Shown in pieces: positions 1 to 7,741 of a DNA stretch of 7,758 bases. The stretch comes from CAZCBD01 sp964496755 (lineage in GTDB: Bacteria > Bacteroidota > Ignavibacteria > Ignavibacteriales > Melioribacteraceae), in assembly GCA_964496755.1 (NCBI GenBank), contig CAZCBD010000133.1, positions 1 through 7,758 on the forward strand, given 5' to 3'. Position 1 is the stretch's first letter, and each line of letters begins with the position of its first letter. Position numbers and translations under genes: made by a program. The notes under the pieces were generated by a model. The model was not told the origin of the DNA and searched no databases. It saw nothing but the letters and a program-made list of their open reading frames with translations.

Positions 1-2
1 AC

Positions 3-863
3 AAAAAAAACAAAATCATCATTGAAAAAAATAAATTTATCTTTCCCATACTATTATTATTTTTGTCATTAATAACTCATCATTATCTGGATTCATCTTG
101 GTTAACAGCATTTATTACCAATGACTTCATGGTTTCAGAAACCAAATCTCACACTGTAAATTATATTTCTCTGTTTTTTATTATCAGTTATTACTTACAG
201 GGTGGATATTTTATCCATCGATTTATCAGAAGCCAACAACAATTAAATTCCAAATCTTCCGCAACAGGAACCTCTCACTATTTACAGAGATGGATAAAAT
301 ATATAATCAGCGGGATTATGTTGTTTGAAACCACTTACATTGCTCTTTCGTTATTTTTCACCAGATATTCAGAAGCAAATGTTGTTGTTTCACTACTATT
401 TGTAATTTTTCTAGGTATTATAGGAATCAAGCACAATGAAATTTTATTGGAAATGAAATTATCCAACGGATTTCATAAAAAAAATAGTATTCGTAAAAGA
501 CCGTCAAACATTGATTCAAAGGAAATTGCAAATATTCTCTCAAATATGGATAAAATTATTCTGGAAGAAAAATTCTTTTTAGATCCCGGTCTAAAATTGA
601 AAAATTTAGCACGGAAAATTCATATTCCGGAAAAGGATCTTTCTATTTTGATTAATGATTATTTTAAAAAGAATTTCACCACTTATATCAATGATTTCCG
701 AATTGAAGAAGCAAAAAAAATCATTCGCCAAGAAAAGGAAAACTGTAAATTGGATACTCTTTATGCTACAGTCGGTTTCTTTTCCAGATCTACATTTAAC
801 CGAGTCTTTAAAAGCACAACACAAATTACTCCGCGAGAATATCTAAAAAAGATTAACCAATAA
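3..863 (+). CDS. Membrane-anchored AraC-family transcription regulator, 5'-truncated by the window edge
   Basis: The frame is open from base 3 with no stop upstream, so the gene begins outside the window. A TTG at 63 could pass as a start, but it lies inside a hydrophobic stretch and is unlikely to be real. Of the 286 visible residues, the N-terminal half is membrane-like, with hydrophobic segments at about 11-25, 51-74, 97-119 and 125-142. A basic linker follows (about 155-170), then a C-terminal AraC-type DNA-binding domain at about 188-284. That domain shows the two helix-turn-helix units of the family: LKLKNLARKIHIPEKDLSILIN, then TLYATVGFFSRSTFNRVFK ending in TPREYLKK. The family pattern of a conserved GF followed by STFNR.FK is clear. 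Proteins of this design are common in Bacteroidota and relatives and are thought to sense a signal at the membrane while binding DNA in the cytoplasm; the ligand here is unknown. The next gene starts 127 bp downstream on the same strand and is a candidate target, which is inference only. Confidence 0.88.
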   Translation, partial: KKNKIIIEKNKFIFPILLLFLSLITHHYLDSSWLTAFITNDFMVSETKSHTVNYISLFFIISYYLQGGYFIHRFIRSQQQLNSKSSATGTSHYLQRWIKYIISGIMLFETTYIALSLFFTRYSEANVVVSLLFVIFLGIIGIKHNEILLEMKLSNGFHKKNSIRKRPSNIDSKEIANILSNMDKIILEEKFFLDPGLKLKNLARKIHIPEKDLSILINDYFKKNFTTYINDFRIEEAKKIIRQEKENCKLDTLYATVGFFSRSTFNRVFKSTTQITPREYLKKINQ

Positions 864-947
864 TAACCTTTTATTTTCTCAAAAACGGTTTTGCACATCA
901 GATTACTTTATTGTTTCCCTTTTATTTTACAAATTTCGACACATCTA

Positions 948-958
948 CTATCCGATAG
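948..958. promoter_or_regulatory. Small perfect dyad upstream of the giant gene
   Basis: CTATC and GATAG flank a single central C, giving a perfect 5-bp dyad 16 bp before the Shine-Dalgarno sequence of the next gene. It could be a protein-binding site or a short 5'-leader element. Dyads this short are expected by chance in AT-rich DNA, and AraC proteins usually bind direct rather than inverted repeats, so the call is tentative. Confidence 0.15.
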
Positions 959-973
959 AAATTACTACAAAAT

Positions 974-980
974 GGAAAGG
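974..980 (+). promoter_or_regulatory. Shine-Dalgarno sequence for the giant secreted protein
   Basis: GGAAAGG lies 10 bases before the ATG at 991. It is a purine-rich ribosome binding site in an otherwise A/T-rich leader and fixes the start of the long reading frame. The choice is supported by the signal peptide that begins immediately at this ATG. An ATG at 972 overlaps the site but reaches a stop after three codons. Confidence 0.6.
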
Positions 981-990
981 TAAAACAATT

Positions 991-3900
991 ATGAAAAAAT
1001 TATTTTTGCAAAACATTTTTATTTTATTGTGTATTATCTCTTTTTCAAAATTTTTAACTGCACAAGAGAGCGAAATTTTCCTCGGGCAAAAAACAGAGCA
1101 AAAAAATATTGACGGAGAAATGCTTTTAAGCCCGAATTATCAACAAGAAAACGGAAAAATATTATACTCAATCGATTTACTCAAGGAAAGATGGGCAAAA
1201 GGTGTAGTAATTGTAAATTCCACAATTTATATAACATCTTCCGATGGTAATAAACATAATTATTGGGATAAATATACACTTGACGGTACCTTTATAGATT
1301 CTACCAAACAGACTACAACCAGTTCTTGGGGATATGCCGACTTGGCTTTCGACGGCACTTATATTCTGGCAAGCGATAGTAAAAACATTGATAAAATAGA
1401 CCCTAACACATTGCAAGTTGTTTCATCAATCAAAAATACAAGTAATTCCAAACATTACGGAATAGCCTACGATCCTAATGAGGAGGCTATTTATTCACGA
1501 TATACCATTCTTTCAAGATGTGTTAAAATAGATGCAAAAACCGGAACAACAATAAAAAAACTGTCGCCACCACACCATTTGGGTACTTATGGAATTGCTT
1601 TTGACAATTTTTCTAACTCAAACTATGGCTCTCTTTGGTACGCAGAACCAACTATAAATTCATCATACAAAACCAGTTATGGCGTTTTCAGAATTTCGAG
1701 GGCAGATACTTCTTCGGGACATATAAATTTTTCTTTTGATCTCTCTTCGTTATTACCGGATAGTTCTATGGTTGGTGGTTTGGAAATTATTCGGAATCAT
1801 CCTGATTACCCAAATAAAATTATTGCTATTGCCGTAGAAAGAAAATATAAAAAACTTCTTTTTGTAGATATTACCGATGCACCCGAAATTTTACCTAATA
1901 AGTTGGAAGAAGTGCACTCTTTCGGGGGGTATGATGAAGCCAATATAATGACTACCGGTATGGTTCAATATTCAGATTATCTTTATGCAATAAATAATGG
2001 TGATTTATGGATTTACAACATTGCCGGCAATCCGGAAAAACCAACTTATCTGAAAACAGTCACTATTGGCGGAGGGAACAGAGTTTATTTGGAAAATGAT
2101 TTGCTATTCGTTTCTCACGGAGAACCTACAAAAAAATCTTTCTCTATTTTCAGATTGACCAATCCGGAAAATCCGAATCGTATTTCCACAGTCGATACGG
2201 GCAATCCTATATTTGAGATGGCTTGCAATGGAAATTATCTTTTTGTTACCCACGTCGGCATATCGGAATTTGTTATTTATGATATTTCCAATCCGACAAC
2301 TCCTGTTAAGCATTCACAGCAGGCACTAAGAAAACCGGGCACAAACATTACCATAAATAAAAATCGCAATCTTTTGTTTATTTCCTACTATCAAGCAAAT
2401 AGTTATTCAGGTATTGAAGTTTTTGATATTTCAAATATGAATACAATAACTCAATCCACCTACACTGAAACTTATGGTACAGAAATAATTCGACCCACAT
2501 TAATTGATGACCAATATTTAGTTTGTATCCGAAACGAAAAAGGGAAATATCCGAGTAGTAGGCTAATATGCTATGACTATTCCGATAAAACAGAATTGAA
2601 ATATCAAACCCTCCAAACAATTTCCCATGATACTCTATCTTGGAATATAGCCAAACTTGATGAAATATTTTTTGTTACAACACCCGGAGAAGGAATACAA
2701 ACTTTTAGTTGGGATAGTGAAATAAAACGCTTTATGATAGGGGCATCTCTTTCGCAACCGGAACCATTGGATATTGTTTCCTTTGTTCCAAGTAGTTCGG
2801 CATCTTCCACAATAGCAAATAGCAACATTCAATCCGTAAATTACAATATCGCAACATTAAACTCGAATGCATATCTTTACGAAACAAACGGATACGGATA
2901 TGATAATAATTCTGTTGGTAGTCTTCCCAATAAAGTAATTAAAGTTTATAAGCCGGGAACCGTAGGTAATACCAAAGTTACTCTTCAAACAAATGTATCG
3001 CCCGCCGAAGCCTCGGCAGACGGTTGCTCCGTTTCACCCTCGGGTGGCGAATATAATTCCGGTACCGGGGTATCAATAAATGCAACCGCAGCAACAGGCT
3101 GGGGATTTTATGAATGGTCGGGAGATCTTTCCGGCTCTGCAAATCCAGCACAATTAACTATGGATAGTGATAAAAATGTTACGGGAAATTTTTTGCCGAT
3201 ATTAAAATTAACTCTCGATTCCGCACCTCAAGAAATAAATTTTCCTCCTAATGCTTTAATGGAAAAGAGGCATATTGCCACTGCAAATCTTGCTGCCGAT
3301 GGTGTTGACTGGGAACTATCGGAAATTACATTTAATGCTACTGAAAAAGTAAAAGCCAAGTATATTGAAGCAATTCTTTACTTAAACGATCTACCTGTTT
3401 CGTGGGGAGAAATTACAACCGATGCCGATACTTGCATTCAAAGCATTAAGTTTACACTTTCCAAAACAATAAAAGAGGGTGAAACATTACCATTAAAGTT
3501 TTATTATAAATTTACATTCCCCAATAGAAGCAAAGAATTTTCTAACGATGTACATAACAGAGAATCCGCCCCATATATTACCGGTGGATTACAAGAAATT
3601 AAAAAATTTGCAATAAGCACATCAATCAACAAAATAAAATGTATCCCTATTCCCGTTTCGGCTCGTCCGGGAATAAAATTGCCGGCAGGTGCGGTACTGG
3701 TATCCGAAACACAAAATATGGCTTCGGTTTGGAACGCAAGTTTAACACCTGCCATGCCTTTTCTTTCGCTTCAAAATGCAATTAATTATAGCGGTACTAT
3801 TGATGGGCACGAAATAAGGTTAGCCTCGGGGTTTTACGAACAATCAGAAATTAACATAACAAAAGGTGTTAAAATACAAGGCCAAGGGTATGTTTTCTTT

Positions 3901-6900
3901 TTGGATAAAAATAAATCGGAAGATAAAAACTGTTTTATCCTTGCGGCAGATAACATAAAAATAAATTTGTGTACATTTTACGGATTTAAATTTGGCATAT
4001 ACGCTTCTGCACTTCAAAAAATTAAAAATTGCGAATTAAAAACTAATACATTTAGAAAATCCTTTAGGGGTATAGGTTTATTTAATTGCGATTCCGCTAA
4101 TATTGAACATAATTATCTCCATGACGGAATAACTATTCACGGTAACGGCAATACTATTGAAGATAATTATATTGGCTATAAATACCCCGATGAAAACAAC
4201 AAGCAAATACATAAAATAATAAATATAGGATTATCTTTAACCGGAAATAATAATACGATAAAAAATAATGATATTGATGGATGCGAAGATGGTTTTATCT
4301 TTGAAAATAGTGCTAATAACATTGTTGTAAACAATAATTTTAACGGTGCAAAAGAACCGAATAAATTTAATAATATTATTAACACGGCAATAACATTTAA
4401 ATTTTCAGAAAAAAATCAAATATATTCTAATAGCATTAAAGGATTTTCGGAAAACGGAATTGTGCTAAAATGGTCTTCCGATAATGAAATCAAAGATAAT
4501 ATTATTGCAAGTAATTATTCTCCTATATTACCTCCTCCTATATTTGTACGGGGCAATAAAGGAATTATCCTTTCAGATGCGAACAATAATTTAATAACGA
4601 ATAATTGGATTTATGATATTAAAACAGGTATTTACATAAAAAACAGTGAAAAAAATAAATTAACCGAAAATCGATTTATATACAAAGAATGGCGGAAAAA
4701 CAATATTTTTACAGATATTGAATTGGCTGAAGGCTCTAAACATAATTTGATAAGCAAAAATAAAAATATGAAAGCCAAAACTGCAATTGTTTTAAAGGGT
4801 GAGAATACATTTTCCAATGAAATAAAAGAAAATCTGATAGGTGTAGATGAAACGGGAAATAACGGAATACAAATTACTAATGGCGGTTATTACGGAATAC
4901 GGTTATGTGGCAAAACACATGATAATTTGATAACCGGCAATATAATTAGTGCTGAATCAGGAATATACAGTAACGATATTATAGGAACTTATAATAATGT
5001 AATTAACAATAAAATCGGGGTTAATTCTTCCGGCACTGCCATTTTAACTAATAGTAATATAGTATGCGGAATTGAACTTGACGGTTTGAATAATAAGATT
5101 TTAAACAATATTATAGGTGGATATTCTGAAGAAGGAATTTTACTTTATGGCGATAATCACATTGTGCAAAATAACAAAATCTGTACCGATATAAATAAAC
5201 AAGAATATATTCCCGAAGGAAAAGGAATTAGTTTTTCAGGAGAAAATAATAAAATTTTATATAATAGTATTGGTAATAATTCAATTGGTATAATGTCTTC
5301 CGGGCATAAGGCATTAATAAAAGGTAATATAATAGGTGCAAATATTTTGGGTAATAAATCATTCCCGAATCAAGACGGAATAGTTTTTGATTTTTTTACC
5401 GGAGATAATATTATTGAAGAAAATGTTATTGTTAATAATAAAAGGTACGGTATTTATCTTGATAGCAAAAAAGATAGTCTGATAAATTATATACGTTCCG
5501 GAGGAGAAATTATTAATGATCAAGTAATGGAAACAATAATAATTAAAAATAATTGTATCAGAAATAATGCGATTGGTACAGATTTATCAGGCACAAAAAA
5601 ATGGGGCAACAAAGTTGGGGTATTTTTGAAAGATAGCAAAAACAATAGTATTGTAAATAATAAAATATGGTACAATCAATCGGGAATTATAGAAGTAAAC
5701 AGCAAAAATACAATCTCCGGAAATAACATTGCACATAATACCGGCAATACCGGAATTCATTTATCAAATTCGCAATCAATTATTAGCGGTAATTCCATTT
5801 ACAATGATGAAACCGATGCCATAAAAACAGAGCGGGGTTCGCAACCGACAATTATTAAAAACAACATATTTGATAACAAAGGTTTTGCATTGGTAAATAC
5901 CGATGAGCATAATCAAATTACTGCGGATAATAATTGGTGGGGAAATTCTTCTGATCCTAAAGACAAAATTAAAGGCAATGTATCGGTAAATAAATGGCTG
6001 AGTAAAAAATCGGAATTTCTAATTAAATCGGCAAACGATACATTATTTATAACATCCGGAATTAGAGATACACAGTTGGTGTTTTGCCAGAATCTTGCCA
6101 AAACAGATGATAAAATAGAGATAACAATTACAGGCGAAAAACCGGAATGGATAGAAAATAAAATTTTTGTTTATTCCCTTTCCGATACAAATTCTTCAAT
6201 GTCGGTTGTACCGATTAAAATTCCTTCGTCTGTAACATCAGGCACAATAGCAAAATTTTATATTACCGGTAAATCGCAAAATAATCCATCGGTAGTTGAT
6301 GTAGATTCGTTTTATGTTTCATGTTACAATTCAACCGCTTCATTACTAACGGTGTATCCCAAAAGAAAAACAATAAGTTTAGGTGATTCCATTCACTTTT
6401 CGGTTAATTGTATTGATAAGTTTAGTAAGCCTATAGAAGACACACTTGTTAATTTATCTTGGGAAAGTTCCGGAGGTACAATTACTTCTTCCGGTTTGTT
6501 TATAGCGGATTCAACGGAAAAAGAGGTGAAAATAAAAATTACCGAAACAGGCACTGGTATTTTTACCTATGCTTATCTTAATATTGCAAGTGATTCAATG
6601 TTTATAAGTAAAATATCAATTACACCGGATAGTATAACGATTGCACCTAATTCAACATTTAAATTTTCGGCAAAAGCGTTTAATAAAAATGCAAATGAAA
6701 TAAATTTTATTCCCAATTGGAAAACAAGCGGCGGTAAAATTGATAGTACGGGATTATTTACCGCTACTGCTACGGTTGGAGAATATTATGTAACGGTTTT
6801 TGATAATTATAATAATACACAGGCATCAGCCAAAGTAATAGTTTCGTTAAATGTACAAACCGATGAAACAAATATGCTACCGCAAACATATTCATTGCAA

Positions 6901-7164
6901 CAAAACTACCCAAACCCATTTAATCCCACTACAACAATAGCATACGAATTACCTTTTGAAAGTAAAGTGAAAGTGGAAATTTTTAATATACTTGGTCAGC
7001 GAGTAAAAACATTGATAAATAATACTCAACATGCAGGAAAATATTCAATGTTGTGGGATGCAGGTAATTTTGCAAGTGGTGTTTATATTATAAAGATGAA
7101 TGCAACTTCTTCAAAAAATGACAAGCACTTTACAAAAACCATAAAAACACTTTTATTGAAATAG
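991..7164 (+). CDS. Giant secreted multidomain protein: beta-propeller, parallel beta-helix, Ig-like domains and type IX-type sorting domain
   Basis: This 2057-residue protein begins with a Sec signal peptide: a KK pair, a hydrophobic core at 4-22, and probable cleavage after LTA at 22-24. Cys14 lacks a lipobox, so a lipoprotein is unlikely. Residues about 30-640 look like a beta-propeller. The second part carries LVIVD-like blade motifs near 291, 340, 384, 428 and 476, for example FVIYDISNPTTPV. Residues 662-734 match the divergent InlB B-repeat pattern (VSPSGGEYNSGT, then WSGDLSGSANP). Residues 739-870 look like an Ig-like beta region. Residues about 923-1670 form a right-handed parallel beta-helix of NosD/pectate-lyase-fold type, rich in N.I..N turns and closed by NNWWGN at 1647-1652. 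Two Big-type Ig-like domains follow at about 1786-1868 and 1872-1953. The C-terminus (about 1967-2057) is a type A sorting domain. The protein is probably exported and attached to or released from the cell surface as an adhesin or glycan-binding protein. No catalytic residues were recognised, so an enzyme is possible but unsupported. The fold calls rest on motifs; the exact function is unknown. Confidence 0.9.
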   Translation: MKKLFLQNIFILLCIISFSKFLTAQESEIFLGQKTEQKNIDGEMLLSPNYQQENGKILYSIDLLKERWAKGVVIVNSTIYITSSDGNKHNYWDKYTLDGTFIDSTKQTTTSSWGYADLAFDGTYILASDSKNIDKIDPNTLQVVSSIKNTSNSKHYGIAYDPNEEAIYSRYTILSRCVKIDAKTGTTIKKLSPPHHLGTYGIAFDNFSNSNYGSLWYAEPTINSSYKTSYGVFRISRADTSSGHINFSFDLSSLLPDSSMVGGLEIIRNHPDYPNKIIAIAVERKYKKLLFVDITDAPEILPNKLEEVHSFGGYDEANIMTTGMVQYSDYLYAINNGDLWIYNIAGNPEKPTYLKTVTIGGGNRVYLENDLLFVSHGEPTKKSFSIFRLTNPENPNRISTVDTGNPIFEMACNGNYLFVTHVGISEFVIYDISNPTTPVKHSQQALRKPGTNITINKNRNLLFISYYQANSYSGIEVFDISNMNTITQSTYTETYGTEIIRPTLIDDQYLVCIRNEKGKYPSSRLICYDYSDKTELKYQTLQTISHDTLSWNIAKLDEIFFVTTPGEGIQTFSWDSEIKRFMIGASLSQPEPLDIVSFVPSSSASSTIANSNIQSVNYNIATLNSNAYLYETNGYGYDNNSVGSLPNKVIKVYKPGTVGNTKVTLQTNVSPAEASADGCSVSPSGGEYNSGTGVSINATAATGWGFYEWSGDLSGSANPAQLTMDSDKNVTGNFLPILKLTLDSAPQEINFPPNALMEKRHIATANLAADGVDWELSEITFNATEKVKAKYIEAILYLNDLPVSWGEITTDADTCIQSIKFTLSKTIKEGETLPLKFYYKFTFPNRSKEFSNDVHNRESAPYITGGLQEIKKFAISTSINKIKCIPIPVSARPGIKLPAGAVLVSETQNMASVWNASLTPAMPFLSLQNAINYSGTIDGHEIRLASGFYEQSEINITKGVKIQGQGYVFFLDKNKSEDKNCFILAADNIKINLCTFYGFKFGIYASALQKIKNCELKTNTFRKSFRGIGLFNCDSANIEHNYLHDGITIHGNGNTIEDNYIGYKYPDENNKQIHKIINIGLSLTGNNNTIKNNDIDGCEDGFIFENSANNIVVNNNFNGAKEPNKFNNIINTAITFKFSEKNQIYSNSIKGFSENGIVLKWSSDNEIKDNIIASNYSPILPPPIFVRGNKGIILSDANNNLITNNWIYDIKTGIYIKNSEKNKLTENRFIYKEWRKNNIFTDIELAEGSKHNLISKNKNMKAKTAIVLKGENTFSNEIKENLIGVDETGNNGIQITNGGYYGIRLCGKTHDNLITGNIISAESGIYSNDIIGTYNNVINNKIGVNSSGTAILTNSNIVCGIELDGLNNKILNNIIGGYSEEGILLYGDNHIVQNNKICTDINKQEYIPEGKGISFSGENNKILYNSIGNNSIGIMSSGHKALIKGNIIGANILGNKSFPNQDGIVFDFFTGDNIIEENVIVNNKRYGIYLDSKKDSLINYIRSGGEIINDQVMETIIIKNNCIRNNAIGTDLSGTKKWGNKVGVFLKDSKNNSIVNNKIWYNQSGIIEVNSKNTISGNNIAHNTGNTGIHLSNSQSIISGNSIYNDETDAIKTERGSQPTIIKNNIFDNKGFALVNTDEHNQITADNNWWGNSSDPKDKIKGNVSVNKWLSKKSEFLIKSANDTLFITSGIRDTQLVFCQNLAKTDDKIEITITGEKPEWIENKIFVYSLSDTNSSMSVVPIKIPSSVTSGTIAKFYITGKSQNNPSVVDVDSFYVSCYNSTASLLTVYPKRKTISLGDSIHFSVNCIDKFSKPIEDTLVNLSWESSGGTITSSGLFIADSTEKEVKIKITETGTGIFTYAYLNIASDSMFISKISITPDSITIAPNSTFKFSAKAFNKNANEINFIPNWKTSGGKIDSTGLFTATATVGEYYVTVFDNYNNTQASAKVIVSLNVQTDETNMLPQTYSLQQNYPNPFNPTTTIAYELPFESKVKVEIFNILGQRVKTLINNTQHAGKYSMLWDAGNFASGVYIIKMNATSSKNDKHFTKTIKTLLLK
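2971..3192 (+). other. GC-rich module encoding a divergent InlB-type repeat domain
   Basis: Bases 3001-3120 hold 67 G/C of 120 (56 percent; 62 percent in the first 60), whereas 4201-4380 of the same gene holds 40 of 180 (22 percent). Third codon positions move the same way: 11 of 20 G/C at 3001-3060 against 3 of 20 at 4201-4260. The encoded residues (about 661-734) have the family pattern of a Gly/Ser hairpin, then a Trp-Ser-Gly-Asp, then an LTMD.DK.VT..F strand. This domain type is widely shuffled among bacterial surface proteins. Module exchange is one explanation; expression-related codon choice is another. Confidence 0.6.
3757..6000 (+). repeat. Region coding for degenerate parallel beta-helix coils
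   Basis: Residues about 923-1670 of the giant protein consist of irregular coils of roughly 20-30 residues, built around patterns such as N.I..N.I.G....GI.L..S..N.I. The region opens with PFLSLQNAI and GHEIRLASGFYEQSEINITKG, the usual entry of DUF1565/NosD-like beta-helices, in which an early strand precedes the repeated turns. It ends with NNWWG, a frequent last turn of this fold. A more specific sub-repeat, N.IG followed by a D/N-containing turn and a glycine, appears at residues 1281-1290, 1340-1349, 1446-1455 and 1526-1535. The DNA is very AT-rich because Asn, Ile and Lys codons dominate. The repeats are diverged at the DNA level, which argues against recent tandem duplication. Confidence 0.75.
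6889..7161 (+). other. C-terminal type A sorting domain of the giant protein
   Basis: Residues 1967-2057 contain YSLQQNYPNPFNPTTTIAY, then VKVEIFNILGQRVKTL, a GKYSMLWDAGNFASGVYIIKM strand pair and a basic tail. This is the typical order of the Por/type A secretion-tag domain: an NPFNP entry, a V.I.N..GQ.V..L strand, W.....ASGVY, and a final K-rich segment. In Bacteroidota such tags direct Sec-exported proteins through the type IX system. In other FCB phyla the same domain occurs and its secretion route is less certain. The domain supports outer-membrane export or surface attachment. Confidence 0.88.
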
Positions 7165-7177
7165 AGATGTTTTTTTC

Positions 7178-7229
7178 ATGAGACTCCCTCAAGAGGTAAG
7201 TTTTAGATCATCTCTTGAGAGAGCCTCGT
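7178..7229. repeat. Large imperfect inverted repeat between convergent genes, possible bidirectional terminator or palindromic element
   Basis: Arms at 7178-7197 and 7210-7229 face each other across a 12-base loop. Of 20 positions, 16 are Watson-Crick matches, including an uninterrupted 8-bp core, CTCAAGAG against CTCTTGAG. In RNA from the + strand two of the remaining four become G-U pairs, and the other two do so in RNA from the - strand, so both transcripts could form a stem of 18 pairs. It begins 13 bases after the stop codon of the giant gene and ends 32 bases before the stop of the reductase gene, a natural place for a shared terminator. Neither strand has a U-tract directly after the stem, so it is not a canonical intrinsic terminator. 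A dispersed palindromic repeat is an alternative. Confidence 0.55.
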
Positions 7230-7261
7230 AGAAGTTGTTCATTTCGTACTTTATTTTATCT

Positions 7262-7741
7262 TTAGCCGCATTTTGACCACATACACGATGGACAAAACAT
7301 GCAACCTTCCTGATAAACAAGATCGCTATGACCGCACTGCGGACAAGTCCCTTTGATAGGAGTGCCGTCGGGGACAAACTGCTCCAGTAATTTTTTGATA
7401 TGAAATAATAGAGAAGAAAAAGCAGCCTCACTTTTGTCCAGAGTTTCCACAATATCTTTTATTTGGATATTATGACGAAGCGACATACTAATGGTTCTTG
7501 CGATTTTGTCCACATTATCCTGATCGGAATATTTTTTCACCTGTTCATCAATCAAATCTTCATCTATTCCTTTTCTGGACATCATTCTTTCCATCTTTGA
7601 GATAATCCAGTCAGCAACATCTTTGCTTACTCTATTATTTGTTTTGATAAAAAGAGCAAAAGGCCGTGTACAGGCACTATCAGCAAAAGCGACAAAAAAG
7701 TACCATTTTTTATGATTATTATCTATCGTTAAATGTTTTTT
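7262..7741 (-). CDS. nrdJ: C-terminal part of a probable adenosylcobalamin-dependent (class II) ribonucleotide reductase, partial
   Basis: Reading leftward, the frame is open for 159 residues from 7741 to a TAA at 7262-7264. Landmarks in order are WYFFVAFADSACTRPFALF, then NVDKIARTISMSLRHN, and finally the cysteine-rich end CPQCG, GCMFCPSC and SKCG. This order matches the C-terminal extension of NrdJ proteins, which reduce ribonucleotides to deoxyribonucleotides using coenzyme B12. The last cysteines (C-x4-C in CMWSKC) are placed like the swinging dithiol pair that re-reduces the active site in these enzymes, and the CxxC pairs could bind zinc. The catalytic barrel would lie beyond the right edge. 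The first in-frame ATG is at 7594, well inside the conserved region, so a separate small protein starting there is unlikely. An in-frame TAG at 7742-7744 interrupts the frame only 17 bases from the window edge; the upstream coding appears to continue in the other frame. The gene may be frameshifted, mis-sequenced or decoded by frameshifting. Confidence 0.72.
   Translation of the reverse strand, partial: KKHLTIDNNHKKWYFFVAFADSACTRPFALFIKTNNRVSKDVADWIISKMERMMSRKGIDEDLIDEQVKKYSDQDNVDKIARTISMSLRHNIQIKDIVETLDKSEAAFSSLLFHIKKLLEQFVPDGTPIKGTCPQCGHSDLVYQEGCMFCPSCMWSKCG
7735..7741 (-). other. A-AAA-AAC heptamer at the apparent frame break, possible -1 frameshift site
   Basis: On the - strand the bases from 7758 read GAC ATG ATA GTA TAT AGA AAA AAC ATT TAA. 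The heptamer A AAA AAC therefore sits in the exact phase of the known X-XXY-YYZ slippery motif. A -1 slip there moves translation into the reductase C-terminal frame (CAT TTA ACG ATA GAT) and avoids the TAA two codons later. A seventh A would join the frames equally well, so a one-base indel from mutation or sequencing error is the simpler alternative. Only 17 bases of the upstream frame are visible, and no strong downstream stem was seen. Confidence 0.4.

Noticed and set aside
63..65. TTG as the start codon of the AraC-type regulator
   Set aside because: The same frame is open to base 3 and codes for a hydrophobic segment that spans this codon, so the real start lies left of the window.
606..824. 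A 72-codon frame on the - strand
   Set aside because: It lies opposite the conserved AraC DNA-binding domain, which fully explains the coding signal here.
880..893. CAAAA and TTTTG arms as a terminator for the regulator gene
   Set aside because: The stem is only five A/T-dominated pairs around a 4-base loop and is not followed by a U-tract.
891..951. A promoter for the giant gene (TTGCAC at 891, or a Bacteroidota-type TTG with TAnnTTTG)
   Set aside because: TTG and TA-rich elements are present, but no pair has both acceptable spacing and a good match, so any call would be guesswork in AT-rich DNA.
972..983. An upstream mini-frame ATG GAA AGG TAA overlapping the Shine-Dalgarno sequence of the giant gene
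   Set aside because: It is three codons long and has no ribosome binding site of its own; the overlap is probably chance.
3757..6000. The beta-helix region as a pectate lyase or other polysaccharide lyase
   Set aside because: The fold pattern fits, but I could not identify a catalytic residue set, and many beta-helix proteins only bind.
7189..7452. An 87-codon frame on the - strand with hydrophobic stretches
   Set aside because: It overlaps the 3' end of the conserved reductase frame on the same strand, runs through the intergenic inverted repeat and resembles no family I recognise; it is a shadow frame.
7700..7728. Hairpin of A-run and T-run around TGGTAC as a frameshift-stimulating structure downstream of the slippery heptamer
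   Set aside because: It would be only six A-U pairs, too weak to act as a convincing stimulator.
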